This document shows, in pieces, positions 16,081 through 25,787 of a stretch of DNA of 64,000 nt. Position numbers and translations under genes: made by a program. The notes under the pieces were generated by a model that was not told the origin of the DNA, made no database searches, and worked only from the letters and a program-made list of their open reading frames with translations. Source of the DNA: UBA1351 sp964563505 (lineage in GTDB: Bacteria; Bacillota; Clostridia; Lachnospirales; Vallitaleaceae); NCBI GenBank assembly GCA_964563505.1, contig CAZLXW010000007.1, positions 29,143 to 93,142 of the forward strand. Direction: 5' to 3'. Every line of letters starts with the position of its first letter. Position 1 is the stretch's first letter.

Positions 16081-19000
16081 CTATGCATGTCTGTGTGCAT
16101 TTCTTTTGGCTAGTCGTTGTTCCTGTTTCCGGTTTCTATTTGACACGAATTTCATATGTCTATTATCAAATATTGTATACACAACCGGAATAAAAATCAA
16201 GGTTAATACGGAAGATAGTAATAAACCGAAGATAACAACCGTACCCATGGATGCTTGAAGTTCTGCACCTTCTCCAATTCCTAAGGATAATGGAACCAAA
16301 CCTAAAATTGTTGTTAAGGATGTCATCATAATCGGACGCAAACGAATAGGCCCTGCATTAAGAATTGCTTCCTCGCGGCTCTCACCGTGGCTACGACGGG
16401 TATTGATATAGTCAATCAGCACGATGGCATTATTAACCACAATTCCGGATAACATAATTAAACCAATGATGGAGGTAATATTCAAGGTTCGGTTGGTAAT
16501 AAACAGACCTAATAACCCACCGGCAAAAGCAAGGGGTGTTGACATCATAATAATAAAGGGCATGAGCAAGGATTCAAATTGCGCTGCAATAATCATATAG
16601 ACAAGAATGACTGCTAATAGTAAGGCAAGCCCTAAATCTGCAAAGGCTTCAACCATTTCTTGGTTTTGTCCACCAAACTCAACTAAATATTCACTCGATA
16701 AATTTAATGCATTCACGCGCTCTTCTATATCCGCTGAAACCGAGGCTAAATCTCGACCGTAAATATCTGCTGATATAGTGATATAGCGCGCCTGATCACT
16801 ACGGTTAATGGCAATCGCACTGACTTCTTCCGATATGTCTGCAATCATTCCTAAAGGCACCGTTCCGCCCATAGGTGAACTAATCTCAAGTTGCTTTAAG
16901 TTTTCAACGCTTTCACCATAGCGATTATCACCTTCAATAACGACATCTAGTTCTTCACCTTCAAGTTTATATCGTGTCGCTACACGTCCATCCAACATGG
17001 CTTTAACCGCATTTGACACTTGTGCCGTTGTCAGTCCAAATCGCGCCGCATCATTATCACGAAGTCGAATTGCAACCTGTGTAATCGGATCTTCCATGCT
17101 ACTTGATGCATTTCTTGTTCCTTCAACGTCTTTAATTTCCTCAACAATTTGATCGCCGACTCTTTTCAAGCCATCTAAATCGTCCCCTTTAACTTGTATG
17201 GAAATCGCACTGCCTCCCGTCATCATTCCCATTGAACTTTGAGCCTGAACGGTAATAATAGCACCCGGTATGTCTGCGACACGTTTTTCAACCTCATTAA
17301 CGACGTCAAATACGCTGACATCTCGGTCAGATAAAGGGACTAAGACACCATTAATTGTTCCCACATTATTATCCGAACCTAAGAAACTATTTCCAGACGT
17401 TGTTGAGAACACATATTCAAGGCTATCAATATCCATGATCTTGTCAATAACTTCCATCATGATAGCATCTGTTTCTTCAACTTTTGCACCGGCTTCAAGC
17501 TCAACACCAATCGTAAAAGTTCCTTCATCCGACTCCGGAATAAACTCCATTCCAATAAATGTTATGGATATAATACTGGCAATAAAGGTAACCACTGCAA
17601 TCATTACTACTGTTTTTTTATGTTTTAAAGACCATCCTAGCAAAGAGCGATACTTTTCTTCTAAACCTTTATAGACCTTATCGGATTGGTCTAAAATCGC
17701 TCCAATAATAGGGAACCGCGTTTCATGATGTTTTCCCTCGAATTCATCGATCACTAAGAGCTTGGAGGCCAACATCGGAATAAGTGTTAAGGCAACAACA
17801 AGGGATGAGACCAATGAAAAGGTCACCGTCAATGCAAATTCCCGGAACATGATGGATGTAATTCCTTCAACAAAAACCATAGGTAAAAATACCGCAATCG
17901 TTGTTAAGGTTGATGCTGTTACTGCCATAGCCACTTCTGCTGCACCTTTAATTGCCGCTTCTTTTTTTTCATACCCCTCTTGAACAAAGCGATAAATGTT
18001 CTCAAGAACAACAACAGAATTATCCACCAACATACCAATTCCCAGTGCCAGACCACCAAGAGTCATAATATTTAGAGTGATTCCCGCAAAATAAAGCAAA
18101 ATACCTGTTGCAATAACAGATATTGGCATGGATAAGCCAATAATTAAGGTACTTCGAATACTTCGCAAGAAAATCAACAAAATAATAACGGCTAAAATAC
18201 CACCGATAATTGCATTTTGCCCAACCTGACTAATGGTATCTTTAATATACTCTGACTGGTCCAGAATAACTTTTAATTCATACGGACTTGAGTTATCCAA
18301 CTTCTGAATTTCTTCAAGAACATCATTTGCAACCGCAACCGTATTAACACCTGACTGCTTTTGCACAGCCACACTTACAGCTTCTTCACCATTCACTTTC
18401 GTAATAGATGACATCTCTTCTTGGGCCATATTCACATTGGCAACATCCGAGAGTCGAACAATACCCCCTGTAGCTGTTGTCAGTGGTATATTTTGAATTT
18501 CCTGAACACTTTCAAATTCTCCAACAGTTCTTAATAAAAAACTTTTATCTCCTTTATTAACAGTACCTGCTGGCAAGTTAATATTTTCTGCAGCCAATAT
18601 ATTGGCAAGGGTATCGATGGTAAGTCCGTAGGCATTCATCTTTTGCGTGTCAACTTTAACAGATACATATTCACTAAATCCACCAGACACACTTACAGAA
18701 GCAACACCTTGCACACGTTCGATAGCCGGTTTAACAACATCATCTGCATAGTTTTGTAAAGTTGCTACATCCGAACCAGACACCGACATTTGTATAACCG
18801 CTTCTGAATTCACATCGATTTGCATAACCATTGGATCTGATGCCCCATCCGGCAACATTCCTTTAACCAAATCCACTTTTTCACGGATATCTAGTGCTGC
18901 AAAATCCATATCTGTACCAAACTTAAACTGAATAATTACAATTGACGAACCTTCCATGGTCATCGACTGAATCGTATCGATATTTGATACCGTTCCAACA

Positions 19001-19209
19001 GCTTCTTCAATTGGACGTGTTACCAAGGTTTCGATTTCCTCCGGTCCTACGTTTGAATAAGATGTACTTACAATCGCTACCGGTATTTCAATATTCGGAA
19101 AGAGGTCAATCGGCAACCGTGTCGCTGAAACCAAACCGAACAAGACAATGACAAGTATAAACATGACCGTTGTGACGGGTCGCTTTACGGATAAAGATGA
19201 AACATTCAT
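16081..19209 (-). CDS. RND-family efflux transporter (AcrB/SwrC-like, HAE1)
   Basis: A 1042-residue proton-driven exporter with the standard RND duplication: a helix at 12-30, a large extracytoplasmic loop, helices near 330-460, a helix near 520-545, a second loop, and helices near 845-1015. Family hallmarks are SVKRPVTTVMF, DLFPNIEIPV, GGLALGIGMLVDNSVVVLENI with the proton-relay aspartate, and the end TILGLVPLSLGIGEGAE. Its ATG overlaps the adaptor stop in a TAATG junction, so translation is coupled. In Firmicutes such pumps (for example SwrC) export lipopeptides, bile salts or drugs; the substrate here is open. Confidence 0.93.
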   Translation of the reverse strand: MNVSSLSVKRPVTTVMFILVIVLFGLVSATRLPIDLFPNIEIPVAIVSTSYSNVGPEEIETLVTRPIEEAVGTVSNIDTIQSMTMEGSSIVIIQFKFGTDMDFAALDIREKVDLVKGMLPDGASDPMVMQIDVNSEAVIQMSVSGSDVATLQNYADDVVKPAIERVQGVASVSVSGGFSEYVSVKVDTQKMNAYGLTIDTLANILAAENINLPAGTVNKGDKSFLLRTVGEFESVQEIQNIPLTTATGGIVRLSDVANVNMAQEEMSSITKVNGEEAVSVAVQKQSGVNTVAVANDVLEEIQKLDNSSPYELKVILDQSEYIKDTISQVGQNAIIGGILAVIILLIFLRSIRSTLIIGLSMPISVIATGILLYFAGITLNIMTLGGLALGIGMLVDNSVVVLENIYRFVQEGYEKKEAAIKGAAEVAMAVTASTLTTIAVFLPMVFVEGITSIMFREFALTVTFSLVSSLVVALTLIPMLASKLLVIDEFEGKHHETRFPIIGAILDQSDKVYKGLEEKYRSLLGWSLKHKKTVVMIAVVTFIASIISITFIGMEFIPESDEGTFTIGVELEAGAKVEETDAIMMEVIDKIMDIDSLEYVFSTTSGNSFLGSDNNVGTINGVLVPLSDRDVSVFDVVNEVEKRVADIPGAIITVQAQSSMGMMTGGSAISIQVKGDDLDGLKRVGDQIVEEIKDVEGTRNASSSMEDPITQVAIRLRDNDAARFGLTTAQVSNAVKAMLDGRVATRYKLEGEELDVVIEGDNRYGESVENLKQLEISSPMGGTVPLGMIADISEEVSAIAINRSDQARYITISADIYGRDLASVSADIEERVNALNLSSEYLVEFGGQNQEMVEAFADLGLALLLAVILVYMIIAAQFESLLMPFIIMMSTPLAFAGGLLGLFITNRTLNITSIIGLIMLSGIVVNNAIVLIDYINTRRSHGESREEAILNAGPIRLRPIMMTSLTTILGLVPLSLGIGEGAELQASMGTVVIFGLLLSSVLTLIFIPVVYTIFDNRHMKFVSNRNRKQEQRLAKRNAHRHA

Positions 19210-20507
19210 TATTCATTCCCCCTTATCACATTGAGCTCTGTCTCTTCATTGATTAGTCCTGCTCCTTTTGTGATGACCACATCTCCTTCTGATAAACCTT
19301 TGATAATCTCAACCTTATACCCTGTATCCATTCCAATCTCAACATCAACAGGCTCTGCTTTATTCTCACTCACAACTCGATAAACGATATATCCACCATT
19401 GTGGGGCAATACTGCCTCTGATGGTATGGTTACCGCTGAGATGCTCTGTTCATTAATCACTTGAATGGTAGCAAACATTCCCGGTCGAATACGCCCATCT
19501 GCATTATCGATGATAATCTCAATGGGATATAATCGAGTGGCACTATCGGCTGATAGTGACGCTGTTGTCACTTCACCTATAAATGGCTCTTCAAAAGAGC
19601 TAATCATCACTTGAAGTTGATCGCCCTTATTAATTTTACGAATGGTCTCCGGTGTTACTGAAGCTGTTACCTTTATTTGTCCAAGATCTTCAATAACAAT
19701 TGCTGCTTGTTGATTGGATGCCATAGCATTTTCGGTTAAATTTAATGCAGTCACATATCCGGAGATTGGCGCCCTCACTTCAAGGTCATTTAATGTTTTT
19801 AGGGCTGTCTCATAACCTTCTCTCGCCATATCAATTCCGACAGAAGCTTGTGCATAAGATGCACTCGCTTGATTAGCTCCTAATCGAGCCTGATTTAATG
19901 CTTGCTCCGCTTGCTCTAATTGCTTTTTTAAAATAGTTAGCGACTCCGGAGAGGCTTGCAAGCGTATTTGTTCATATTCAACTTCTGAAATAATACCTTG
20001 ATCATATAACTCTTTATTTTTTTCTAAATTATCCACAGAAAACGCATAATTTTCCAGGCTCATCTCATAGTTACTTTTGGCAAGTTCATATGCAAGTTCC
20101 GCAGATTTAATACTTCCCTGTGCACTACTAATACCCACACCTGCCTGATTGGCTGATGCTTGTGCTTGATTAATAGATAACTGTGCTTGCGTCACTTGAT
20201 TCTCAACATCACTTGGATCAAGACTAAACAAAACTTGACCTTCTTCAACATAATCTCCTACCGCAATATGAATATTATCTACATCCGCCGGTATCGGAGC
20301 CATTACAGGCACACTAGATTTAGCGAAGGTACTACCGATCAGCTCTATATAGGTTTCAACCGTTTCAATGCTTGCTGGTTCACCTTCTACAGTCACCTTT
20401 TTTACGAATGTATCATCACTATTTTCTTCGTCATTTGATATGATTCTTGGAATCACTATGGCACTAATGATGGCCAATACAATCAATATAGTTATTAATT
20501 TCTTCAT
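19209..20507 (-). CDS. RND efflux adaptor (membrane fusion protein, HlyD/AcrA-like)
   Basis: About 432 residues from the ATG at 20507, which has GGAGG seven bases upstream. A membrane anchor lies at residues 2-20. There is a biotinyl-lipoyl-like part (PADVDNIHIAVGDYVEEGQVLFSLDP), a long Ala/Gln-rich coiled coil near 110-225 (many NQA repeats), a second lipoyl half (LEVRAPISGYVTALNLTENA), a beta-barrel part (IRPGMFATIQV) and a C-terminal membrane-proximal domain. It connects to the RND pump encoded next. Its first 44 bases overlap the end of the TetR gene. Confidence 0.92.
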   Translation of the reverse strand: MKKLITILIVLAIISAIVIPRIISNDEENSDDTFVKKVTVEGEPASIETVETYIELIGSTFAKSSVPVMAPIPADVDNIHIAVGDYVEEGQVLFSLDPSDVENQVTQAQLSINQAQASANQAGVGISSAQGSIKSAELAYELAKSNYEMSLENYAFSVDNLEKNKELYDQGIISEVEYEQIRLQASPESLTILKKQLEQAEQALNQARLGANQASASYAQASVGIDMAREGYETALKTLNDLEVRAPISGYVTALNLTENAMASNQQAAIVIEDLGQIKVTASVTPETIRKINKGDQLQVMISSFEEPFIGEVTTASLSADSATRLYPIEIIIDNADGRIRPGMFATIQVINEQSISAVTIPSEAVLPHNGGYIVYRVVSENKAEPVDVEIGMDTGYKVEIIKGLSEGDVVITKGAGLINEETELNVIRGNE

Positions 20508-21141
20508 CGCTAATCCTCCTAAATGTTTCGTTATTATCACGCATATCGCGTAGTGTACGCAGAATACTTTTTATATTTAATTCCATTAATTGCAGCATAT
20601 TTTTCATAAATGTATAATCATCGCCGGATTCTTCTAGAATGACGAGTATACTCTCCACTAAAGCTGCTGATGTTGCCTTCAAATAAATTTTCTGGTCAAT
20701 AAGATCACCTAAATCTCCAAATTCTTTCTCGAGTAAAATCTCCCCTTGTTTATATAGGTGGTCAATAAAATCATCTTTTACATTCTCATACCCTGTCCCT
20801 TGGCTCCGTAAAAAAAGCAAAAATAATTCTTCTCGATAAATCACATGTGCATTGATTAAAGTATCCATGATTTCTTTATTCAATAAAATATTAATATCTA
20901 AAAAAGGAAAATCAAAATCTTTCATGGGTTTCTTTTTCTTTTCAAACAGTTCAACCACCGGTCGAACAAGTTCATTAAACAAACTCTCTTTATTTGGATA
21001 ATACCGATATAAATTACCTGTTGATAGTTTCGCTTCACGACTAATCTCACGCATCGACGTCTTCATATATCCCGATACCAAAAAGCACTTCATGGCCGCT
21101 TGTTTAATGTTATCTCGAACTTCATCTTTCAAGACTTGCAT
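20464..21141 (-). CDS. TetR-family regulator of the RND operon
   Basis: A 225-residue DNA-binding repressor. The helix-turn-helix near residues 26-46 reads TSMREISREAKLSTGNLYRYYPNKESLF, split here by its turn at AKLSTGN. The rest is a helical ligand-binding domain without recognisable specificity. It is the first gene of the TetR-adaptor-pump-topB transcript and its 3' end overlaps the adaptor gene, so it probably represses its own operon. The GGAGG lies 11 bases from the ATG, rather far. A weak promoter lies just upstream. Confidence 0.88.
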   Translation of the reverse strand: MQVLKDEVRDNIKQAAMKCFLVSGYMKTSMREISREAKLSTGNLYRYYPNKESLFNELVRPVVELFEKKKKPMKDFDFPFLDINILLNKEIMDTLINAHVIYREELFLLFLRSQGTGYENVKDDFIDHLYKQGEILLEKEFGDLGDLIDQKIYLKATSAALVESILVILEESGDDYTFMKNMLQLMELNIKSILRTLRDMRDNNETFRRISDEEINNYIDCIGHH

Positions 21142-21179
21142 GCAATAGTAAACCTCCGTTCATTATTCATCGTTACCTT

Positions 21180-21208
21180 AGTTTACCACCGCAACTAGGT
21201 GAATTCAA
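21180..21208 (-). promoter_or_regulatory. Candidate promoter of the tetR-RND operon
   Basis: On the minus strand TTGAAT (21203-21208) and TAAACT (21180-21185) are 17 bases apart. GTAAAC and GTTTAC (21149-21187) form an inverted pair around the start region and could be part of an operator, but the match is short. Confidence 0.4.
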
Positions 21209-21255
21209 TTAAAACTTTATTAAATATTGGTTAAGGTGTCCTAACCATGTAAATT

Positions 21256-21282
21256 AAAAAAAGTGGCATAGCCACTTTTTTT
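21256..21282. terminator. Bidirectional terminator at end of DUF2721 gene
   Basis: AAAAAAAGTGGC-ATA-GCCACTTTTTTT is a near-perfect stem with A and T runs on both sides. It overlaps the stop codon of the DUF2721 gene. Confidence 0.85.
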
Positions 21283-21700
21283 ACATCTTCTTATTCAAAC
21301 TTTTCCATTGATTTTCATCTTCATCTAACTGTAGTGATAATGCATTTACCGAATGATATATTTCCAACATCGCTACGGCCAAGGATGCTGCTATAAAGAT
21401 TAAGCTTGTTGCAAACATGTATGTTGCAAGTACTTCAATGTTTAAAAGAATCAGAAAAATACTTATAACATTAATTAGAAAACCAAAAATCGCTAGAATC
21501 TGCATATTGCGAATATACGTTAAGCGTTTATGCATAACATTAATCTGCCGGTAAATCACTTGACTGGATTCACTTAAATATTCTTCATGTAAGGATCTTA
21601 CTCGCTTAGATATGGCTATAAATCGGTTTGTATAGGCCAACATAAGTACAGACAAAGCAGGAAAAACAATTGCCGGTGTTGATATATCAATAGCTTCCAT
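21281..21700 (-). CDS. DUF2721 family membrane protein
   Basis: A 139-residue protein. Hydrophobic segments lie near residues 8-28, 67-88 and 91-112. The segment RFIAISKRVRSLHEEYL followed by QINVMHKRLTYIRNMQ is typical of DUF2721. These proteins are widespread and of unknown role. It is a single gene with its own terminator. AGGAGG lies eight bases before the ATG. Confidence 0.8.
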   Translation of the reverse strand: MEAIDISTPAIVFPALSVLMLAYTNRFIAISKRVRSLHEEYLSESSQVIYRQINVMHKRLTYIRNMQILAIFGFLINVISIFLILLNIEVLATYMFATSLIFIAASLAVAMLEIYHSVNALSLQLDEDENQWKSLNKKM

Positions 21701-21768
21701 ATGCCTACCTCCTTCAGCTTTCTTATTATTATATGTTTATTCCTTATAAAAAACAAGCCTTCCTTCTA

Positions 21769-21797
21769 TTGACGAACCTTATAATACAAATTATAAT
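21769..21797 (+). promoter_or_regulatory. Promoter of the folate operon
   Basis: TTGACG (21769-21774) and TATAAT (21792-21797) are exactly 17 bases apart, about 60 bases before folE. The short untranslated region holds no recognisable riboswitch. Confidence 0.8.
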
Positions 21798-21858
21798 GAA
21801 GCAAAGCAACTTTAGTGCAAAAAAATAAATCCCTCACATACAGAAAAAGGTGAATAAG

Positions 21859-22446
21859 ATGATCGATAAAAAAGCTATTGAGGAGCATGTTCGCGGAATT
21901 TTGATTGCTCTCGGTGATAACCCGGACCGAGAAGGATTGATTGATACTCCAAAACGTGTTGCAAATATGTATGCCGAAGTTTTTGACGGCATGAATTATA
22001 CAAATGACGACATTGTAACTCTTCTTAATAAAACATTTGATGAAGATCTTGATTTTGAAGCCATGAGTAAAGATATGGTCGTTATGAAAGATATTGAACT
22101 CTTTTCCCATTGCGAACATCATCTAGCGCTTATGTACAACATGAAAGCAACCGTTGCCTATATGCCAAAAGATAAAGTCATCGGATTAAGCAAAATCGCT
22201 CGCATTGTGGATATTGTTAGCCGGCGACTTCAGCTTCAGGAACGAATCGGTACTGATATTGCACAAATCATGCAAAAGATTACCGATTCACCCGATGTTG
22301 CCGTTATCATCAAAGGTGAACATAGTTGTATGACCGCAAGAGGCATCAAAAAAGCCAGTGCCAAAACAATTACAACCACTTTTAAGGGACGTTTTAACAC
22401 CGATGAATCTCTGTATTTAAAGCTCATGTCCATTTATCAAAGCTAA
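21859..22446 (+). CDS. folE: GTP cyclohydrolase I
   Basis: A 195-residue enzyme converting GTP to 7,8-dihydroneopterin triphosphate, the first step of folate synthesis. Zinc and active-site residues are visible in ELFSHCEHHLALMYN and GEHSCMTARGI; GLSKIARIVDIVSRRLQLQER is the family core. I start at the ATG at 21859, which has AAGGTG six bases upstream; a GTG three codons earlier has no good ribosome site. It opens the operon folE-pabA-pabB-pabC-HD-folP-folBK, which covers the pteridine and p-aminobenzoate branches. Confidence 0.95.
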   Translation: MIDKKAIEEHVRGILIALGDNPDREGLIDTPKRVANMYAEVFDGMNYTNDDIVTLLNKTFDEDLDFEAMSKDMVVMKDIELFSHCEHHLALMYNMKATVAYMPKDKVIGLSKIARIVDIVSRRLQLQERIGTDIAQIMQKITDSPDVAVIIKGEHSCMTARGIKKASAKTITTTFKGRFNTDESLYLKLMSIYQS

Positions 22447-22465
22447 TTATGGTTAGGAGTGTCTT

Positions 22466-23050
22466 ATGTTTTTAATGATTGATAATTATGACTCATTTGT
22501 TTATAATCTTGTCCGGTATATGGAAGAACTAAACGAAACCATTCAAGTCTATCGTAATGACGAAATTACGATAGACTTTATTTATCAACTTCAACCCATC
22601 GGAATCATTTTATCTCCCGGTCCCATGGACCCAACCCAAACAGGTATTTCTCATGCCATCATTCGAGAATTCGCTGATAAAATTCCTATCTTGGGTGTTT
22701 GTCTCGGACATCAAACCATAGCCCATGCATATGGTGCCTCCATTATAAAAGGTCAGCGTCCTATGCATGGTCAAGTCACCTCAATCAGTCACACTAGTCG
22801 AGGTGTATTTCAAAATCTTCCGCCTAAATATAAGGTTACAAGGTATCACTCCCTTATCATTGACCCGGCCACATTACCTTCGGAATTCATGGTGACCGCT
22901 CAGAGTGAAGATCATGTCATCATGGGTATTCGGCACATCACGCATCTGGTTGAAGGCGTCCAGTTTCATCCGGAGGCTGTTCTTACAGAACACGGACATC
23001 CATTATTAGCCAATTATATCACTTGGTGCAAGGAGGTGGCAGGCTTATGA
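22466..23050 (+). CDS. pabA: Aminodeoxychorismate synthase, glutamine amidotransferase subunit
   Basis: A 194-residue class I glutamine amidotransferase that hands ammonia to PabB. The nucleophile cysteine is in ILGVCLGHQTIAHAYG, and the His-Glu pair in VEGVQFHPEAVLTEHG. ILSPGPMDPTQTG is the oxyanion-loop region. Alone it could be PabA or TrpG; coupling to PabB and PabC in a folate operon decides for PabA, although it may also serve TrpE. Its stop overlaps the pabB start by four bases (ATGA). Confidence 0.92.
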   Translation: MFLMIDNYDSFVYNLVRYMEELNETIQVYRNDEITIDFIYQLQPIGIILSPGPMDPTQTGISHAIIREFADKIPILGVCLGHQTIAHAYGASIIKGQRPMHGQVTSISHTSRGVFQNLPPKYKVTRYHSLIIDPATLPSEFMVTAQSEDHVIMGIRHITHLVEGVQFHPEAVLTEHGHPLLANYITWCKEVAGL

Positions 23051-24459
23051 CAAACGTTTTTATGCGTTCTTTTCAAACAGAACTTGATCCTTATATACTC
23101 TATACCCAACTGGGCCTACCTGACGACTCTATTTTTCTTGATAGTTCAAAAAAAGATTCCCTCTACAGTCATTATTCAATAATTGGCCTTAACCCTTTTT
23201 TGACGATTAAAGTTGTAAGCGGGCAACTCTATGAGAAGATATATCCGAACACAGATTTTTCTCTACTAGCTGAAAAGAATGTGTTTGCATATCTTAACCG
23301 TCTTATTGCTAAACATCATATCGACAACACCACTTCATACCCCTTTATTGGTGGCGGAATCGGCTACTTTAGTTATGAACTGGGAAAAGCCTATCAGCAT
23401 ATTACTTCTAGTAGACAAGATCTCTTTACCCTTCCGGAATGCTATTTTGTCTTCTATGATAACGTTATTATTCTTGATATAAAAAAACAGGAGGGTTTAA
23501 TTACCGGTTTAGGAAAAATCAAGCCGGGTGATTTGTCTACGCATGAAATTCAGGCACGCATCAACTCCATGGCATGGAAACCTTCTTCAGAATCATCTCC
23601 AGAATCCACTATAGCATCCCCCGTCTTTTCCTCAACCTTTACACGCCAAGCTTATATGAAAGCGATTGATCGAATGCAAAATTATATGGAAGATGGCCAT
23701 ATTTATGTTGCCAATATGACCCACACCTTTCACGGTCCATGTTATCAAGCAGCCTCTAGTGTCTACGAAAGGCTAAGAAGAATTAACCCTGCTCCTTTTT
23801 CGGCTTACTTACCTTTAGATGGATTTCAACTGTGTTGTTCTTCCCCTGAGCGCTTTATTCAAGTTCATAACAAGCAGGTTCAAACCCGTCCCATTAAAGG
23901 GACTGTCCCGCGAGGTGAAACCCATGCCTTAGATCAAAAAAATCGAAAACAGCTTGAACAAAGCACCAAGGATAAAGCTGAACTTTTGATGATTGTTGAT
24001 CTTGAGCGAAACGACTTGAGCCGAGTATGTCAACCCCATAGCGTTCAAGTCCCTGATCTTTTCAAGATTGAAAGTTTTTCCAGTGTTTACCATCTAGTCA
24101 GCACCGTTACTGGCTTGCTTAAAGATGGAAAAACATCTGTTGATTGTTTACAAGCCACTTTTCCCGGAGGATCCATTACCGGGGCTCCAAAAATTCGTGC
24201 TATGGAGATCATTGAAGAACTTGAAAGGACGTCCAGACAGATTTATACCGGTTCTGTCGGATATTTTGGCTTTGATGGAAACGCTGATTTTAACATTGTC
24301 ATTCGAAGTATTTTAATGAAAGATGACCACGCATATATCGGCGTCGGTGGCGGCATTACTTATGAATCTAATCCTGCAGCTGAATTTCAAGAAACGCTTG
24401 ATAAAGCCAAAAATCTTTTTTCCGCCTTAAATGCAACTGTAAATATCGACGAATTTTAA
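23047..24459 (+). CDS. pabB: Aminodeoxychorismate synthase, component I
   Basis: A 470-residue chorismate-binding enzyme making 4-amino-4-deoxychorismate. The motif QTRPIKGTVPRG carries the lysine that distinguishes PabB from anthranilate synthase (TrpE has alanine in PLAGT). LLMIVDLERNDLSRV, FPGGSITGAPKIRAMEII and YTGSVGYFGFDG complete the active site. The ATG overlaps the pabA stop and is preceded by AAGGAGGTGG. Confidence 0.94.
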   Translation: MTNVFMRSFQTELDPYILYTQLGLPDDSIFLDSSKKDSLYSHYSIIGLNPFLTIKVVSGQLYEKIYPNTDFSLLAEKNVFAYLNRLIAKHHIDNTTSYPFIGGGIGYFSYELGKAYQHITSSRQDLFTLPECYFVFYDNVIILDIKKQEGLITGLGKIKPGDLSTHEIQARINSMAWKPSSESSPESTIASPVFSSTFTRQAYMKAIDRMQNYMEDGHIYVANMTHTFHGPCYQAASSVYERLRRINPAPFSAYLPLDGFQLCCSSPERFIQVHNKQVQTRPIKGTVPRGETHALDQKNRKQLEQSTKDKAELLMIVDLERNDLSRVCQPHSVQVPDLFKIESFSSVYHLVSTVTGLLKDGKTSVDCLQATFPGGSITGAPKIRAMEIIEELERTSRQIYTGSVGYFGFDGNADFNIVIRSILMKDDHAYIGVGGGITYESNPAAEFQETLDKAKNLFSALNATVNIDEF

Positions 24460-24494
24460 AAAGAATGATATGATATGATTAATGGAGGTCAATT

Positions 24495-25274
24495 ATGCAT
24501 ATACCCACACTTGATGATGTGATTTTTATAGATATCCCCAATACGAATGCCCTTATATACTACGATGAAGGATATAGCTTCGGCATCAGTTTTTTTGAAA
24601 CCATCTTAGTGACAGATCATGGGATTTTTTTAGACAAACATGTTCAACGTATTAATCGCAGTTTAGAGCTGTTTAATATTTCTCAGCGAATTTCCGTGGA
24701 ATTAATCGAAAATATTATTCGTCACTATAAACTATCAACAACAGCATTGAAACTACAGGTATCCGAAAAAAACATCATTGCCTCTGTACGTGAGTTGACA
24801 TATACGCCCGATTATTATCAAAGAGGTGCTCATGTGACCTTGTCAAAATTTGTTCGCTCCCGTCATAGTCCACTCATTCATCATAAATCCGCCAACTATG
24901 GAGATCTTATATTTGCATTGCGTCAAGCCAAACATGACGGATTTGACGATTGCCTTTTACTCAATGAACAAGGGAATCTGACTGAAAGTTGTATTGCAAA
25001 TCTTTTTATTCTAAAAGATGATGCAATCATTACACCCCCTTTAAGCGACGGTTTATTACCGGGCATTATACGTGATTACCTTCTCCATCACTACACGATT
25101 ATTGAACAGTCCTTCACTCTGAATGATTTAATGCACTGCGACGGGGCTTTTCTTACCAATAGTTTAATGGGCATTGTTCACGTTGATAAAGCCAACAATA
25201 CATCCCTTCCCCTACATCCTATGATACAAAAAATAGCTCATCAATACTTTCAAATGATTCAAAAGGAGTTATAA
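24495..25274 (+). CDS. pabC: 4-amino-4-deoxychorismate lyase (class IV aminotransferase fold)
   Basis: A 259-residue PLP enzyme that releases pyruvate from aminodeoxychorismate to give p-aminobenzoate. The PLP lysine lies in IHHKSANYGDLIFA; the cofactor glutamate in GNLTESCIANLFI; the C-terminal loop in DGLLPGIIRDYLL. It follows pabB by 35 bases. Branched-chain or D-amino-acid aminotransferases share the fold, but position favours PabC. Confidence 0.9.
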   Translation: MHIPTLDDVIFIDIPNTNALIYYDEGYSFGISFFETILVTDHGIFLDKHVQRINRSLELFNISQRISVELIENIIRHYKLSTTALKLQVSEKNIIASVRELTYTPDYYQRGAHVTLSKFVRSRHSPLIHHKSANYGDLIFALRQAKHDGFDDCLLLNEQGNLTESCIANLFILKDDAIITPPLSDGLLPGIIRDYLLHHYTIIEQSFTLNDLMHCDGAFLTNSLMGIVHVDKANNTSLPLHPMIQKIAHQYFQMIQKEL

Positions 25275-25277
25275 TAT

Positions 25278-25763
25278 ATGAACACTCAAATTGATAATAT
25301 TATTAATCATCCAAAATATAAAAGCTATTATTCAAAAATACAGGAACATGAAAAAGCGCGTTCATCATGTAAACACGATATGTTTCATTTTCTTGATGTC
25401 GCACGTATCGCTTACATCCTCAATCTTGAAAATAATCTATCCATTTCTAAGAAACTTATTTATGCGACCGCATTATTACATGACATCGGACGTTTCGAAC
25501 AATATGAACGTGGGATTGATCATGAAATTTCCAGCGCATCTTTATGTTTGGAAATTCTTCAAGACACTGATTTTACCGAAGACGAGATTCATCAGATACA
25601 AACGGCCATTATAAATCATCGAAACATGGATATCAAAGATGAAAAAAACCTTAGCGGAATCATCTATCGGGCTGACAAAGCTTCTAGACCTTGTCATTCT
25701 TGCTTAGTACAAGATGTATGTAACTGGCCTATTGAAAAGCAAAATCTTACGATTAACTATTAA
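25278..25763 (+). CDS. HD-domain phosphohydrolase within folate operon
   Basis: A 161-residue metal-dependent phosphohydrolase. The HD residues are visible in HDMFHFLDVARIAY, ATALLHDIGRFEQYERG and DHEISSASL; a later AIINHR and YRADKASR complete the site. The C-terminus has a Cys-x2-Cys-x5-Cys cluster (PCHSCLVQDVCNW), perhaps for metal. It starts four bases after pabC and ends 24 bases before folP. The operon lacks a Nudix enzyme for dihydroneopterin triphosphate, so this HD protein is a candidate for removing phosphate at that step. That role is inference. Confidence 0.82.
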   Translation: MNTQIDNIINHPKYKSYYSKIQEHEKARSSCKHDMFHFLDVARIAYILNLENNLSISKKLIYATALLHDIGRFEQYERGIDHEISSASLCLEILQDTDFTEDEIHQIQTAIINHRNMDIKDEKNLSGIIYRADKASRPCHSCLVQDVCNWPIEKQNLTINY

Positions 25764-25787
25764 CAGTGCTATGAGAGGAGTAACTTT

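Noticed and set aside
21798..21858. Tetrahydrofolate riboswitch before folE
   Set aside because: The 5' region is only about 55 bases and has none of the conserved core sequences.
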